A stretch of DNA of 64,000 nt, taken from contig NZ_JAMGBG010000050.1 of the NCBI RefSeq assembly GCF_023516595.1, positions 34,881 to 98,880 on the forward strand. The letters are read 5' to 3'. This document shows, in pieces, positions 17,249-26,215 of the stretch (the stretch's first letter is position 1; every line of letters starts with the position of its first letter). The DNA comes from Streptomyces neyagawaensis (GTDB taxonomy: Bacteria > Actinomycetota > Actinomycetes > Streptomycetales > Streptomycetaceae). A model generated the notes under the pieces. It was given only the letters and a program-made list of their open reading frames with translations, did no database searches and was not told the DNA's origin. A program made the translations under genes and the position numbers.

Positions 17249-18700
17249 ATGTCCGAGGCACAGAAGGTGGCCGACCGGCCGAGCACCCCGCCACAGGGGG
17301 TGAACAGCGTCGATCGCTTCTTCGCCATCACCGCCCGGGGATCCACTTTCGCTCGTGAGATCCGCGGCGGCCTCGCCACGTTCTTCACGATGGCATACAT
17401 CCTTGTCCTGAATCCCATCATCCTGGGCAGCGCCAAGGACAAGTACGGCCACACCCTCGACGGCGCCGAACTCGTCACCGCCACCGCCCTCGTGGCGGCC
17501 GTGATGACGATCATCATGGGTGTCGGAGGCAACCTGCCGCTCGCGCTCGCCGCGGGCCTCGGACTCAACGCGGTCGTCGCCTTCCAGATAGCCCCGCTGA
17601 TGAGCTGGCCCGACGCGATGGGCCTGGTCGTCCTCGAAGGTCTGCTGATCTGCGTCCTGGTGGTCACGGGCCTGCGCGAGGCCGTCATGCACGCCATACC
17701 GCAGCCGCTCAAGCAGGCGATCAGCGTCGGCATAGGCCTGTTCATCGCCTTCATCGGCTTCGTCGACGCCGGGTTCGTCAGCCGCATCCCGGATGTCGCG
17801 AACACCACGGTTCCGGTGCAGCTCGGCGCGACCGGTTCGCTGTCCGGCTGGCCCATCCTGGTCTTCTGCCTCGGTGTCCTGCTGACCATCGGCCTGCTCG
17901 CCCGCAAGGTGAAGGGCGCGATCCTGATCAGCATCCTGACGATGACGGTCGTTGCGATCGTGATCAACTCGGTGGCCGACATCAAGAGCTGGGGCCTGAC
18001 CACCCCGAAGGTCCCCGACGACGTCGTGGCCGCCCCCGAGTTCGGACTGATCGGCGACTTCAGCTTCTTCGGCTCGTTCGGCGAGACCACCGTCATCACG
18101 GTCGTCCTGCTGGTCTTCACCCTGCTGCTCTCGGACTTCTTCGACACCATGGGCACCGTCGTCGGCGTCAGCGCCGAGGCGGGTCTGCTCGACGAGGAGG
18201 GCAAGGTCCCGAACCTCGGCCGGGTCCTGCTCATCGACGGCGCCGCGGCGGTCGCCGGCGGCGCCTCCTCCTCGTCCTCCGCGACCTCCTACATCGAGTC
18301 CGCGGCGGGTGTCGGCGAGGGCGCCCGCACCGGCTTCTCCAACCTGATCACCGGCGGCCTCTTCGCGGTCGCCCTCTTCCTCACCCCGCTACTGACCATC
18401 GTCCCGATGCAGGCCGCCGCCCCCGCACTGGTCGCCGTGGGTTTCCTGATGATGACCCAGGTCAAGAACATCGACTGGGACAGGTACGACATCGCCATCC
18501 CCGCGTTCCTCACGATCGCCGTGATGCCGTTCACCTACTCCATCACCAACGGCATCGGCGCCGGCTTCCTCGCCTACGTCCTCATCAGGACGGTCCTCGG
18601 CAGGGCCAAGGAGATCCACTGGCTGCTGTGGGGCACCTCGGCGCTGTTCCTGGTGTACTTCGCGATCAACCCGATCCAGCAGCTGTTCGGCGTGCGCTAG
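17249..18700 (+). CDS. NCS2-family purine permease (AzgA/PbuG-like)
   Basis: A 483-aa integral membrane protein with about 12-14 spans. It has the AzgA-subfamily landmarks GGLATFFTMAYILVLNP, LPLALAAGLGLNAVVAF and TLLLSDFFDTMGTVVG, and the GASSSSSATSYIESAAGV motif for substrate binding. Family members import adenine, guanine or hypoxanthine with protons. The ATG at 17249 has a weak AGGAG site (17236-17240). It is followed by a strong terminator. Confidence 0.93.
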   Translation: MSEAQKVADRPSTPPQGVNSVDRFFAITARGSTFAREIRGGLATFFTMAYILVLNPIILGSAKDKYGHTLDGAELVTATALVAAVMTIIMGVGGNLPLALAAGLGLNAVVAFQIAPLMSWPDAMGLVVLEGLLICVLVVTGLREAVMHAIPQPLKQAISVGIGLFIAFIGFVDAGFVSRIPDVANTTVPVQLGATGSLSGWPILVFCLGVLLTIGLLARKVKGAILISILTMTVVAIVINSVADIKSWGLTTPKVPDDVVAAPEFGLIGDFSFFGSFGETTVITVVLLVFTLLLSDFFDTMGTVVGVSAEAGLLDEEGKVPNLGRVLLIDGAAAVAGGASSSSSATSYIESAAGVGEGARTGFSNLITGGLFAVALFLTPLLTIVPMQAAAPALVAVGFLMMTQVKNIDWDRYDIAIPAFLTIAVMPFTYSITNGIGAGFLAYVLIRTVLGRAKEIHWLLWGTSALFLVYFAINPIQQLFGVR

Positions 18701-18727
18701 GGCGACAGGCCCTGGACGCCATGAGGG

Positions 18728-18761
18728 AAGGGCCGCCCCCCGGGGGAAAGGGGCGGCCCTT
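18728..18761. terminator. Bidirectional hairpin terminator
   Basis: AAGGGCCGCCCC and GGGGCGGCCCTT form a perfect 12-bp stem between the convergent permease and penicillin-binding protein genes. Confidence 0.88.
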
Positions 18762-18790
18762 CGTCTGCGGACGGTCCTCGACCGGTGCCC

Positions 18791-20242
18791 TCAGTCCTTC
18801 AGCGCCGCCCGCATCACGGCCTTCGCGACCGGCGCCGCCAGCCCGTTGCCGCTGACTTCGGAGCGGGCCGCGTTCGACTGCTCCACGACCACCGCGACGG
18901 CGACCTCCTTGCCGCCGGCCTTCGCATACGACGTGAACCAGGCGTACGGCGTCTTGCTGTTCTTCTCGCCGTGCTGGGCGGTACCCGTCTTGCCGCCCAC
19001 GGTCGCCCCGCCGATCCGTGCGTTCGTGCCCGTGCCGTCCTCGACGACCGTCTCCATCGCCGAGCGCAGCTGCTTCGCGGTGGAGGCGCTCACCACCTGC
19101 TCGGTGCCGGCCTCGGAGTCGTAGTCCTTCAGCACGTCGCCGCCGCCGTCGGTGATCTGCGACACCATGTGCGGCGCCACCAGCTTGCCGTCGTTGGCGA
19201 TGGCCGCCGACACCATGGCCATCTGCAGCGGCGTCGCGGTGACGTCGTACTGCCCGATCCCGGTCAGCGCGGTGGACGACTCGTCCATGTCGGACGGGTA
19301 CACGCTGGTGTACGCCCGCACCGGCACGTCCTGCTCCGTGTCGTCGAAGCCGAACTTCTCCGCCATCGCCCTGACCTTGTCCTGGCCCAGCTTGACGGCC
19401 ATCCGCGCGAACACGTTGTTGCACGAGTACTGCAGCGCCGTACGGATGGAGGCGTTCTCGCAGGGCGCGTTCGGGTTCTCGTTGCTCAACTCGGTCGTCG
19501 TGCCCGGCAGGGTGTACGGGTCGGGGCTGTCCGTCTTCACGTCCACCGACGGGTACAGCCCGTCCTCCAGCGCGGCCGCCGCAACGACCAGCTTGAACGT
19601 CGACCCCGGCGGCAGCGGCTGCCGCAGCGCCCGGTTGGTCAGCGGCTTGTCCGGGTCCGCGGTGAGCTTCTTCCAGGCCGTGCCCGCCGTGTTCGCGTCC
19701 GTGAGCGACGAGGGGTCGTACGACGGCGTCGACACCACCGCCAGGATCTTCCCGGTCGCCGGGTCGATCGCGACGGCCGCGCCCTTCTTGTCGCCGAGCG
19801 CCTCGTACCCCGCCTTCTGCACGGACGGGTCGATCGTCGTGATCACGTCGCCCGGGTCGGACCGCTCGCGGGTCAGGGTGTCCAGCACGGTCTTCAGCCG
19901 GGGGTCCGTGCCGTTGAGCAGGTCCTGGTAGATGCCCTCCAGCTGCGTGGGCGCGTAACTCTGCGAGGCGTACCCCGTCACCGCCGCGTACAGCTCACCG
20001 TCCTTGTAGGTGCGCATGTAGGCGAGGTCACCGCCCTTCGTCCGCGCGGAGCCGGTGACCGCGTCACCGCCCACGATGATGTTCCCGAGCGGCGCCGCGT
20101 ACGTCTCGATCGCGTTCCGCCGGTTGTTCTTGTCCTCCGCGAGCGCCGTGCCCTCGTAGAACTGCACCCAGGTCGCCCGCACCAGCAGGGCGAGCACGAG
20201 GAGCAGGGTGAAGACGGCGCTGCGCCTGATCGTCTTGTTCAT
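18791..20242 (-). CDS. Penicillin-binding protein, class B transpeptidase (PbpA-like)
   Basis: A 483-aa membrane-anchored DD-transpeptidase. One N-terminal span (about 8-24) precedes a dimerisation domain and the penicillin-binding domain. The active-site motifs are S214TFK217 (nucleophile Ser214), S273CN and K418TG. It resembles the PbpA that pairs with a RodA/FtsW flippase, but no such gene is adjacent, so it is a stand-alone paralogue. The 120-bp gap upstream (20243-20362) has no obvious structure beyond a possible promoter. Confidence 0.94.
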   Translation of the reverse strand: MNKTIRRSAVFTLLLVLALLVRATWVQFYEGTALAEDKNNRRNAIETYAAPLGNIIVGGDAVTGSARTKGGDLAYMRTYKDGELYAAVTGYASQSYAPTQLEGIYQDLLNGTDPRLKTVLDTLTRERSDPGDVITTIDPSVQKAGYEALGDKKGAAVAIDPATGKILAVVSTPSYDPSSLTDANTAGTAWKKLTADPDKPLTNRALRQPLPPGSTFKLVVAAAALEDGLYPSVDVKTDSPDPYTLPGTTTELSNENPNAPCENASIRTALQYSCNNVFARMAVKLGQDKVRAMAEKFGFDDTEQDVPVRAYTSVYPSDMDESSTALTGIGQYDVTATPLQMAMVSAAIANDGKLVAPHMVSQITDGGGDVLKDYDSEAGTEQVVSASTAKQLRSAMETVVEDGTGTNARIGGATVGGKTGTAQHGEKNSKTPYAWFTSYAKAGGKEVAVAVVVEQSNAARSEVSGNGLAAPVAKAVMRAALKD

Positions 20243-20362
20243 CGCACCCGGACAGACGAGCGGAACACGGTCGGTCGTTCCTTTCCGCCCCGGTTCTCAT
20301 GAGGTCTTCATGTGCCCGGAGGGGGTCCGTCCGTCGTCTGCCGAGGTGCCCGTGCGTGCCGG

Positions 20363-21136
20363 TCAGAGCCTGCGGGTCGCCAGCGTCAGCCGGTCGCGGG
20401 CGTCGAACAGGGCGTCCTTGACCAGCTGCTCGTGCGCCGGGGTGAGCCGGGCCACCGGCACGGAGCAGCTGATCGCGTCACGGGCCGGGGTGCGGTACGG
20501 GATCGCCACGCCGAAGCAGCGCAGACCGAGGGTGTTCTCCTCGCGGTCGACGGCGAAGCCCTGCTCACGGACCTGGTGGAGCTCCTCGATGAGCTGCTCC
20601 CGGTCGGTGATCGTGTGCTCGGTCAGTGCCGGGAGGGTCTCCGGGAGCATCTTGCGGACCTGCTCGTCGGTGTGGGTGGCGAGCAGCGCCTTGCCGAGCG
20701 AGGTGGAGTGGGCGGGCAGCCGCCGGCCGACCCGGGTGAAGGGCCGCAGATAGTGCTGCGACTGCCGGGTGGCCAGGTAGACCACATTGGTGCCGTCGAG
20801 GCGGGCCAGGTGGATGGTCTCCGTGGTGTCGTCCGAGAGGCGGTCGAGCGTGGGGCGGGCCAGCGCCACCACCTCGTCCCCGTCGATGTACGAGGTGCCG
20901 ACGAGCAGGGCCCGTACGCCGATGCCGTACCGCGTGCCCGTCGCGTCCGTCTCGACCCAGCCGAGCTCCACCAGGGTGCGGAGCAACATATAAAGGCTGG
21001 ACTTGGGATAGCCGACGGCCTCCTGCACTGCCGCGAGGGAGTGCATTCCGGGGCGCCCGGCGAAGTATTCGAGCAGTTCAACGGTCCGAACCGCCGACTT
21101 GACCTGCGCTCCGCCGCCCGTCTCGACTGCCGACAT
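20363..21136 (-). CDS. IclR-family transcriptional regulator
   Basis: A 257-aa regulator. The N-terminal winged helix-turn-helix is at about residues 12-75 (LEYFAGRPGMHSLAAVQEAVGYPKSSLYMLLRTL) and the C-terminal IclR effector domain at about 85-250 (PAHSTSLGKALLA, GLRCFGVAIPYR). It is divergent from the ketoglutarate-semialdehyde dehydrogenase gene and likely controls it in response to a sugar-acid intermediate. The shared 144-bp region holds an inverted repeat at 21183-21194 and the CTGGG/CCCAG repeats. Confidence 0.93.
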   Translation of the reverse strand: MSAVETGGGAQVKSAVRTVELLEYFAGRPGMHSLAAVQEAVGYPKSSLYMLLRTLVELGWVETDATGTRYGIGVRALLVGTSYIDGDEVVALARPTLDRLSDDTTETIHLARLDGTNVVYLATRQSQHYLRPFTRVGRRLPAHSTSLGKALLATHTDEQVRKMLPETLPALTEHTITDREQLIEELHQVREQGFAVDREENTLGLRCFGVAIPYRTPARDAISCSVPVARLTPAHEQLVKDALFDARDRLTLATRRL

Positions 21137-21182
21137 CGCCCTTGACCCCTTCGTTCAACGGGAAATAGTCTCCAACACCATA

Positions 21183-21194
21183 TTCATCATTGAA
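21183..21194. promoter_or_regulatory. Candidate IclR operator
   Basis: The inverted repeat TTCA-TCAT-TGAA lies in an AT-rich patch of the divergent region, 47 bp from the regulator start. It resembles the short palindromes bound by IclR-family proteins. The regulator assignment is inferred. Confidence 0.45.
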
Positions 21195-21220
21195 GACGGC
21201 GTTCAGCATATCGAACGACC

Positions 21221-21261
21221 CTGGTGAATGACCCAGACAATACCCCTGGGAATGACCCAGA
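21221..21261. repeat. Pair of direct repeats with dyad symmetry upstream of the aldehyde dehydrogenase
   Basis: GAATGACCCAGA occurs at 21226-21237 and 21250-21261, 24 bp apart. Each copy is part of a dyad: CTGG-N7-CCCAG at 21221-21236 and CTGGG-AATGA-CCCAG at 21246-21260. The second ends just before the ribosome-binding site at 21269, so a bound repressor could block expression. Confidence 0.6.
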
Positions 21262-21280
21262 AATACGTGGAGGGACCGCG

Positions 21281-22810
21281 GTGGCAGCAGCACCAGTCTG
21301 GAGTGTCGACCCCCGAACCGGGAAGCAGCGCGAGCAGGTTGCGGTGGAGGCCACAGCCCAGGAGGTGGACGCCGCCGTCCGCGCGGCCCACGCGGCCCGC
21401 GGCGCTCTCGCCGACCGCACCGTCCGCTCGGCGTTCCTGCGCACGGCGGCCGACCAGCTCCAGGCGGCCAAGGACCAGCTCGTCGAGGTCGCCGACGCGG
21501 AGACCGCGCTCGGCCCGGTCCGCCTCACCGGTGAACTCGCCCGCACCTGCTACCAGCTGCGGGCCTTCGCCGACATCGTCGACGAGGGCGCCTTCCTCGA
21601 CGTGGTGATCAACCACCCCGACGACACCGCGACCCCGCCCATCCCCGACCTGCGCCGCTACAAGGTCCCGCTGGGCGTCGTCGCCGTCTACTCGGCCTCC
21701 AACTTCCCCTTCGCCTTCTCCGTCCCCGGCGGCGACACCGCGAGCGCGCTGGCCGCCGGCTGCCCGGTGGTCGTCAAGGCCCACCCCGACCACCCGGCGC
21801 TGTCCGAGCTGGTCGCGATCGTGCTGCGCCGCGCCGCCGCCGAGCACGGCATTCCCGAGGGCGTCCTCGGTCTCGTCCACGGCTTCGAGGCGGGCGTCGA
21901 GCTGGTCAAGCACCCGCTGGTGACCGCCGCCGGCTTCACCGGCTCCGTACGCGGCGGCCGGGCCCTGTTCGACGCGGCGGCCGCGCGGCCGGTGCCGATC
22001 CCGTTCCACGGCGAGCTGGGCTCCCTCAACCCCGTCCTCGTCACCGAGGCCGCGGCGGCCGAGCGCGCCGAGGCGATCGGCACGGGTCTCGCGGGCTCCA
22101 TGACCCTCGGCGTCGGCCAGTTCTGTGTGAAGCCGGGCCTGGTGCTGGCGCCGGCGGGCGACGCCGGCGACCGGCTGGTCAAGTCGCTCACCGACGCCGT
22201 CAGCGACGTCGACGCGGGTGTCCTGCTCGACCACCGGATGCGCGACAACTTCCTCGCCGGTGTCGCCGAGCGCGCGGAACTGCCGGACGTGGAGTCGCCG
22301 GTGACGGCGGGCGCGGGTGGCGAGCACACCGTCAGCCCCGGCTTCCTCACCGTCCCCGCCGGTAAGCTGGCGGTCGAGGGCGAGCACGACCTGCTCCTGG
22401 AGGAGTGCTTCGGGCCGCTCACGGTCGTCGCGCGCTACGAGGACGAGGACGAGGCCAAGACGGTGCTGTCCCGGCTGCCGGGCAACCTCACCGCCACGGT
22501 GCACCTGTCCGGTGAGGAGGCCGCAGGAGAGGGGCGCGGCCCGGAGCTCCTCGCGGAGCTGACGCCGCTGGCCGGCCGTGTGCTCGTCAACGGCTGGCCG
22601 ACGGGTGTGGCGGTCGCCGCGGCCCAGCACCACGGCGGGCCCTACCCGGCGACGACGTCGACGTCCACCTCGGTGGGCGGCACGGCCATCGAGCGGTGGC
22701 TGCGGCCGGTCGCGTACCAGGGGGCACCGGAGGCGCTGCTGCCGCCGGAGCTGAGGGACGACAACCCGCTGGGACTGCCGCGCAGGTTCAACGGCGTTCT
22801 GGAGCGATAG
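21281..22810 (+). CDS. Aldehyde dehydrogenase, probable alpha-ketoglutarate-semialdehyde dehydrogenase
   Basis: A 509-aa NADP-type aldehyde dehydrogenase. The conserved blocks SNFPFAFSVPGGDTASALAAGCPVVVKAH, FTGSVRGG, HGELGSLNPV and GQFCVKPG (catalytic Cys) are present, matching the 2,5-dioxovalerate dehydrogenase branch. The GTG at 21281 is chosen over an ATG at 21224 because GGAGGG sits 6 bases before it and the intervening DNA carries operator-like repeats. It makes 2-oxoglutarate, the final step after the two dehydratases at the start of the window. Control by the adjacent IclR regulator is likely. Confidence 0.9.
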   Translation: MAAAPVWSVDPRTGKQREQVAVEATAQEVDAAVRAAHAARGALADRTVRSAFLRTAADQLQAAKDQLVEVADAETALGPVRLTGELARTCYQLRAFADIVDEGAFLDVVINHPDDTATPPIPDLRRYKVPLGVVAVYSASNFPFAFSVPGGDTASALAAGCPVVVKAHPDHPALSELVAIVLRRAAAEHGIPEGVLGLVHGFEAGVELVKHPLVTAAGFTGSVRGGRALFDAAAARPVPIPFHGELGSLNPVLVTEAAAAERAEAIGTGLAGSMTLGVGQFCVKPGLVLAPAGDAGDRLVKSLTDAVSDVDAGVLLDHRMRDNFLAGVAERAELPDVESPVTAGAGGEHTVSPGFLTVPAGKLAVEGEHDLLLEECFGPLTVVARYEDEDEAKTVLSRLPGNLTATVHLSGEEAAGEGRGPELLAELTPLAGRVLVNGWPTGVAVAAAQHHGGPYPATTSTSTSVGGTAIERWLRPVAYQGAPEALLPPELRDDNPLGLPRRFNGVLER

Positions 22811-22847
22811 CGCCGTCAGGGGTGCGGTGGGCTGTAAGAATCCCCCA

Positions 22848-23456
22848 ATGGATCTCGAACTTCCCGAACTCCCTTTCCCTCTTCGTACCTATGGGCCCGA
22901 TGGGCACTGGTCCTATGAGGACGGGGTGCTCACCGGGTGGGCCGGTGCCCGGCAGGACCGGTTCGTGCCGCCCACGGACGAGGGGCTGGACCCCGTCACG
23001 GACGCGCCCAGGCTGCTGGGGGCGCCGGAGGGCGACTTCCAGTTGATCGCCCGCGTCACCGTCGGCTTCGCCGCCGGGTTCGACGCGGGCGTGCTGTACG
23101 TGCACGTCGGGGAGCGGGCCTGGGCGAAGCTGTGCCTGGAGTACTCGCCGGACGTTCCCACCGTCTGCACGGTGGTCACCCGTGGACACTCCGATGACGC
23201 CAACTCCTTCACCGTGGAGGGGAGTTCCGTGTGGCTGCGGGTCAGCCGCACGGGTCGGGCGTTCGCCTTCCACGCCTCCCGCGACGGCAAGCACTGGACG
23301 TTCGTCCGGCTGTTCACGCTCGCCGGGGAGCGGGAGAGCGGGGCCGCCCTGGTCGGGTTCATGACGCAGTCGCCGATGGGGGAGGGCTGCGTGGTGACGT
23401 ACGACGGCATGGAGTTCCGCCCGAACTGGCCCGAGGATCTGAGAAACGGCAGCTGA
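22848..23456 (+). CDS. DUF1349-domain protein
   Basis: A 202-aa soluble protein with a concanavalin-like jelly-roll fold typical of DUF1349 (DAGVLYVHVGERAWAKLCLEYSPD, then SVWLRVSRTGRAFAFHASRDGKHW). No signal peptide or membrane segment is seen. The ATG at 22848 lies 37 bp after the dehydrogenase gene, so it may be co-transcribed. The function is not established; the fold suggests carbohydrate binding. Confidence 0.85.
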   Translation: MDLELPELPFPLRTYGPDGHWSYEDGVLTGWAGARQDRFVPPTDEGLDPVTDAPRLLGAPEGDFQLIARVTVGFAAGFDAGVLYVHVGERAWAKLCLEYSPDVPTVCTVVTRGHSDDANSFTVEGSSVWLRVSRTGRAFAFHASRDGKHWTFVRLFTLAGERESGAALVGFMTQSPMGEGCVVTYDGMEFRPNWPEDLRNGS

Positions 23457-23541
23457 GGGCCGGGGCGGGGGCGGCCCGGGCCCGGCGCCCGGCGTCACCC
23501 CGGGCCGGAACCGCCGCGACCTCGCGCTCGTCCTCCTCCGC

Positions 23542-24075
23542 ATGATCAAGGACCCTGCGGAACGAGTGACCGGAGCGCGTGTGATCAGGACCGCGCTCCC
23601 CGCCGAACTCCATGACATCGTCGCGCTGCACGCCCGAGCCCGCGCGACGTACTACCCGGACGGCGTCCCCGACGACGGCACGGACTGGCTCGCCGGCTGG
23701 CGGCGGGCCGTCGAGCGACCGGACGGCCGTGTGCTCTGTGCGGTGGAGCACGGCCGGATCACCGGCATCGCCTCCTTCCGCACGGCGGAGGACGGCCCCG
23801 CCGACACGGTGTACCTCGCCCAGCTCCATGTGGACCCCGACCAGTGGCGCCGCGGCACCGGCCGGGCCCTGCACGCGGCCTGCGTGGAGGAGTGGCGGGC
23901 CGACGGCAGGCGCACGGCCACGCTCACCGTCCACGTCGACAACCACCGGGCGCGGGCCTTCTACGCCCGCCTCGGCTGGACACCGGACCCGGAGCACCCG
24001 CCGGCCCCGGACGACCACCATCTGCTCCTCACCTATGCGGTCACCGGGGGCGAGCCGGAGCGGGGCCGGACGTGA
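23542..24075 (+). CDS. GNAT-family N-acetyltransferase
   Basis: A 177-aa acetyltransferase. The acetyl-CoA pyrophosphate loop appears as VDPDQWRRGTGRALH (about residues 95-110), and the C-terminal VDNHRARAFYARLGW block is typical. The start could be ATG at 23542 or the GTG at 23581 (VIRTALPAE), which fits the family N-terminus better. The substrate is unknown. It is preceded by an 85-bp GC-rich gap. Confidence 0.85.
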   Translation: MIKDPAERVTGARVIRTALPAELHDIVALHARARATYYPDGVPDDGTDWLAGWRRAVERPDGRVLCAVEHGRITGIASFRTAEDGPADTVYLAQLHVDPDQWRRGTGRALHAACVEEWRADGRRTATLTVHVDNHRARAFYARLGWTPDPEHPPAPDDHHLLLTYAVTGGEPERGRT

Positions 24076-24131
24076 GGGTGAGCCGGAGCGGGGGCGGGCG
24101 GGGGCGAGGCGTGGGAATGAGATGGGCTGCT

Positions 24132-24141
24132 TGAACGTTCA
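24132..24141. promoter_or_regulatory. Perfect 10-bp palindrome upstream of the FrnE-like gene
   Basis: TGAACGTTCA lies 65 bp before the start at 24206 in otherwise GC-rich DNA. It could be a repressor operator; no regulator is adjacent. Confidence 0.4.
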
Positions 24142-24205
24142 TCCATCGCAGAAGCGGAGCGCGCCTCCGTCCACCCGTACCCGTACGACCGAAGAGAGCT
24201 GACAC

Positions 24206-24925
24206 ATGCGCGTCGAGATCTGGAGCGACATCGCCTGCCCCTGGTGCTACGTGGGCAAGGCCCGCTTCGAGAAGGCGCTCGCGGCCTTTCCCCACCGCGA
24301 CGACGTCGAGGTGGTGCACCGCTCCTTCGAGCTCGACCCCGGCCGCGCCAAGGACGACATCCAGCCGGTCCTCACCATGCTGAGCAAGAAGTACGGGATG
24401 AGCGAGGCGCAGGCCCAGGCCGGCGAGCACAACCTCCGCGCGCAGGCCGGCGCCGAGGGCCTCGACTACCGGGCGGAGGGCCGCGACCACGGCAGCACCT
24501 TCGACATGCACCGGCTGCTGCACCTGGCCAAGGAGCACGGCCGGCAGAGCGAGCTGCTCCAGCTCATGTACCGGGCGAACTTCGCCGAGGAGCGGTCCGT
24601 GTACGCCGACGCGGACGAGTTCCTGATCGAGCTGGCCGTCGAGGCCGGGCTCGACGAGGGCGTTGCCCGTCAGGTGCTGGCCGACCCCGCCGCGTACGCG
24701 GACGCCGTCCGCGAGGACGAGCGGGAGGCGGCCGAGCTGGGCGCGAACGGAGTGCCGTTCTTCGTGCTGGACCGCAAGTACGGGGTGTCCGGCGCGCAGC
24801 CCGCCGAGGTGTTCGAGCGGGCGCTCACGCAGGCGTGGGGCGAGCGGTCGCCGCTCCAGGTGATCCAGGAGGACACCGCGGAGGCGTGCGGGCCCGACGG
24901 GTGCGCGGTGCCGCAGGCTCGGTGA
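24206..24925 (+). CDS. DsbA-family oxidoreductase (FrnE-like)
   Basis: A 239-aa cytosolic thioredoxin-fold protein with the active site C11-P-W-C14 right after the first beta-strand (IWSDIACPWCYVG). A helical insertion (about 45-150) and the cis-Pro region GVPFFVLDRKYGVSGAQP follow. FrnE-type proteins act as disulfide isomerases or in polyketide tailoring. The start codon has a GAAGAGAG site. The gene stands alone. Confidence 0.93.
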   Translation: MRVEIWSDIACPWCYVGKARFEKALAAFPHRDDVEVVHRSFELDPGRAKDDIQPVLTMLSKKYGMSEAQAQAGEHNLRAQAGAEGLDYRAEGRDHGSTFDMHRLLHLAKEHGRQSELLQLMYRANFAEERSVYADADEFLIELAVEAGLDEGVARQVLADPAAYADAVREDEREAAELGANGVPFFVLDRKYGVSGAQPAEVFERALTQAWGERSPLQVIQEDTAEACGPDGCAVPQAR

Positions 24926-24960
24926 CCGGGGTGCGGTAGCGCCGTGGGGGTGCGGTGATC

Positions 24961-25022
24961 TGCGGTCCGCGGCCGCGCGGGTGGTTGCTCGCGCAGTTCC
25001 CCGTGCCCCTTTGGGGGCGCTG
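24961..25022. repeat. Dispersed intergenic repeat
   Basis: The segment GTGGTTGCTCGCGCAGTTCCCCGTGCCCC is the reverse-orientation relative of the element at 2681-2724 and of parts of 39579-39752 and 47895-48078. It lies in the 192-bp gap before the aminotransferase gene. Confidence 0.7.
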
Positions 25023-25117
25023 AGGTGCTGGTCGGCCTGCATGTATAAGCGGTGCTATGGGGAACCGCGTAAAACCTCTCAATGGACGGGGAGGTCCTCG
25101 GGCCCCACAGTGGTGGC

Positions 25118-26170
25118 ATGGAGACCTTCGAGAGCCTCGTCCGTGCCGAGTTCGCGCCGAAGAACACCTATCTGAACACCGCGAGCAGCGGGCTGCTGCC
25201 CGCCCGGACGGTGGCCGCGCTGGGGCGGGCCGCGCTGCTGCGGGCCGAGGGCCGGCCGCTGGACCCGCTGTTCGAGGACGTGGAGGCCGCGCGGGCCGCG
25301 TTCGCCCGGCTGGCCGGGGTGCCGGCCGGGCGGGTGGCGGCCGGGACGTCGGTCGCCGCGCACACCGGGGTGGTCGCCGCGTCGCTGCCGCCCGGCGCCG
25401 AGGTGCTGACCGCCGAGGACGACTTCACCTCCGTCCTCAACCCGTTCCACGTCCGGGGCGACCTCAAGGTGCGGGCCGTGCCGCTGGAGCGGCTCGCGGA
25501 GTCCGTCCGCCCCGGCACCGCGCTCGTCGCGGTCAGTGCCGCCCAGTCCGCCGACGGCCGGATCGCCGACCTGCCCGCGCTGCGCGAGGCGGCGCGGGAG
25601 CACGGGGCGCGGACCTGCGTCGACTTCTCCCAGGCCGCCGGATGGCTGCCGATGGAGGCCGACGCGTACGACTTCACCGTCTGCACGACCTTCAAGTGGC
25701 TGCTCGGCCCGCACGGCGCGGCCTTCCTCGTCGTGCCCGAGGACTTCGGCGGACTGACCCCGGTGCTGGCCGGCTGGGTCGCGGGGGAGAACCCCTGGGA
25801 CAGCTGCTACGGCCCCGTCACCGAACTCGCCCGCTCCGCCCGCCGCTTCGACCTGACCCCGGCCCTGTTCACGTACGCCGGGCTGCGCCACTCCCTCGGG
25901 CTGATCGAGGAACTCGGCGTGGCCGCCGTCCACGCCCACGACCTCGCCCTCGCGGACCGGTTCCGCGCGGGGCTCGCCACCCTCGGCCACCAGCCCGTGC
26001 CCGCGCCCGGCTCGGCGATCGTCTCCGTGCCCGGACTGGGCGTGCGTCAGTCCGAGTTGAGCGCGGCCGGCATCCAGGTCTCCGATCGCGCGGGCAACCT
26101 GCGCGTCGCCTTCCACCTCTACAACACGGCGGCGGACGTCGACCGGGTCCTGGACGCCCTGTCTTCCTGA
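25118..26170 (+). CDS. Class V aminotransferase / cysteine desulfurase-like PLP enzyme
   Basis: A 350-aa PLP enzyme of the aminotransferase V fold. The PLP-binding lysine is in TVCTTFKWLLGPHGAAF, and the aspartate for the pyridine nitrogen is in CVDFSQAAGW. The N-terminus KNTYLNTASSGLLP matches kynureninase/desulfurase-like members. The ATG at 25118 is chosen for this N-terminus; the site GGTGG is weak. The substrate is not deducible. Confidence 0.85.
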   Translation: METFESLVRAEFAPKNTYLNTASSGLLPARTVAALGRAALLRAEGRPLDPLFEDVEAARAAFARLAGVPAGRVAAGTSVAAHTGVVAASLPPGAEVLTAEDDFTSVLNPFHVRGDLKVRAVPLERLAESVRPGTALVAVSAAQSADGRIADLPALREAAREHGARTCVDFSQAAGWLPMEADAYDFTVCTTFKWLLGPHGAAFLVVPEDFGGLTPVLAGWVAGENPWDSCYGPVTELARSARRFDLTPALFTYAGLRHSLGLIEELGVAAVHAHDLALADRFRAGLATLGHQPVPAPGSAIVSVPGLGVRQSELSAAGIQVSDRAGNLRVAFHLYNTAADVDRVLDALSS

Positions 26171-26215
26171 ACCACTGGCGCGAGCCCGGCCGGGACGCTA
26201 GGAAGGGCATCAGGG

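Noticed and set aside
20243..20362. Possible tRNA or small RNA before the IclR stop
   Set aside because: No cloverleaf or T-loop sequence is found. The fragment is ordinary GC-rich intergenic DNA.
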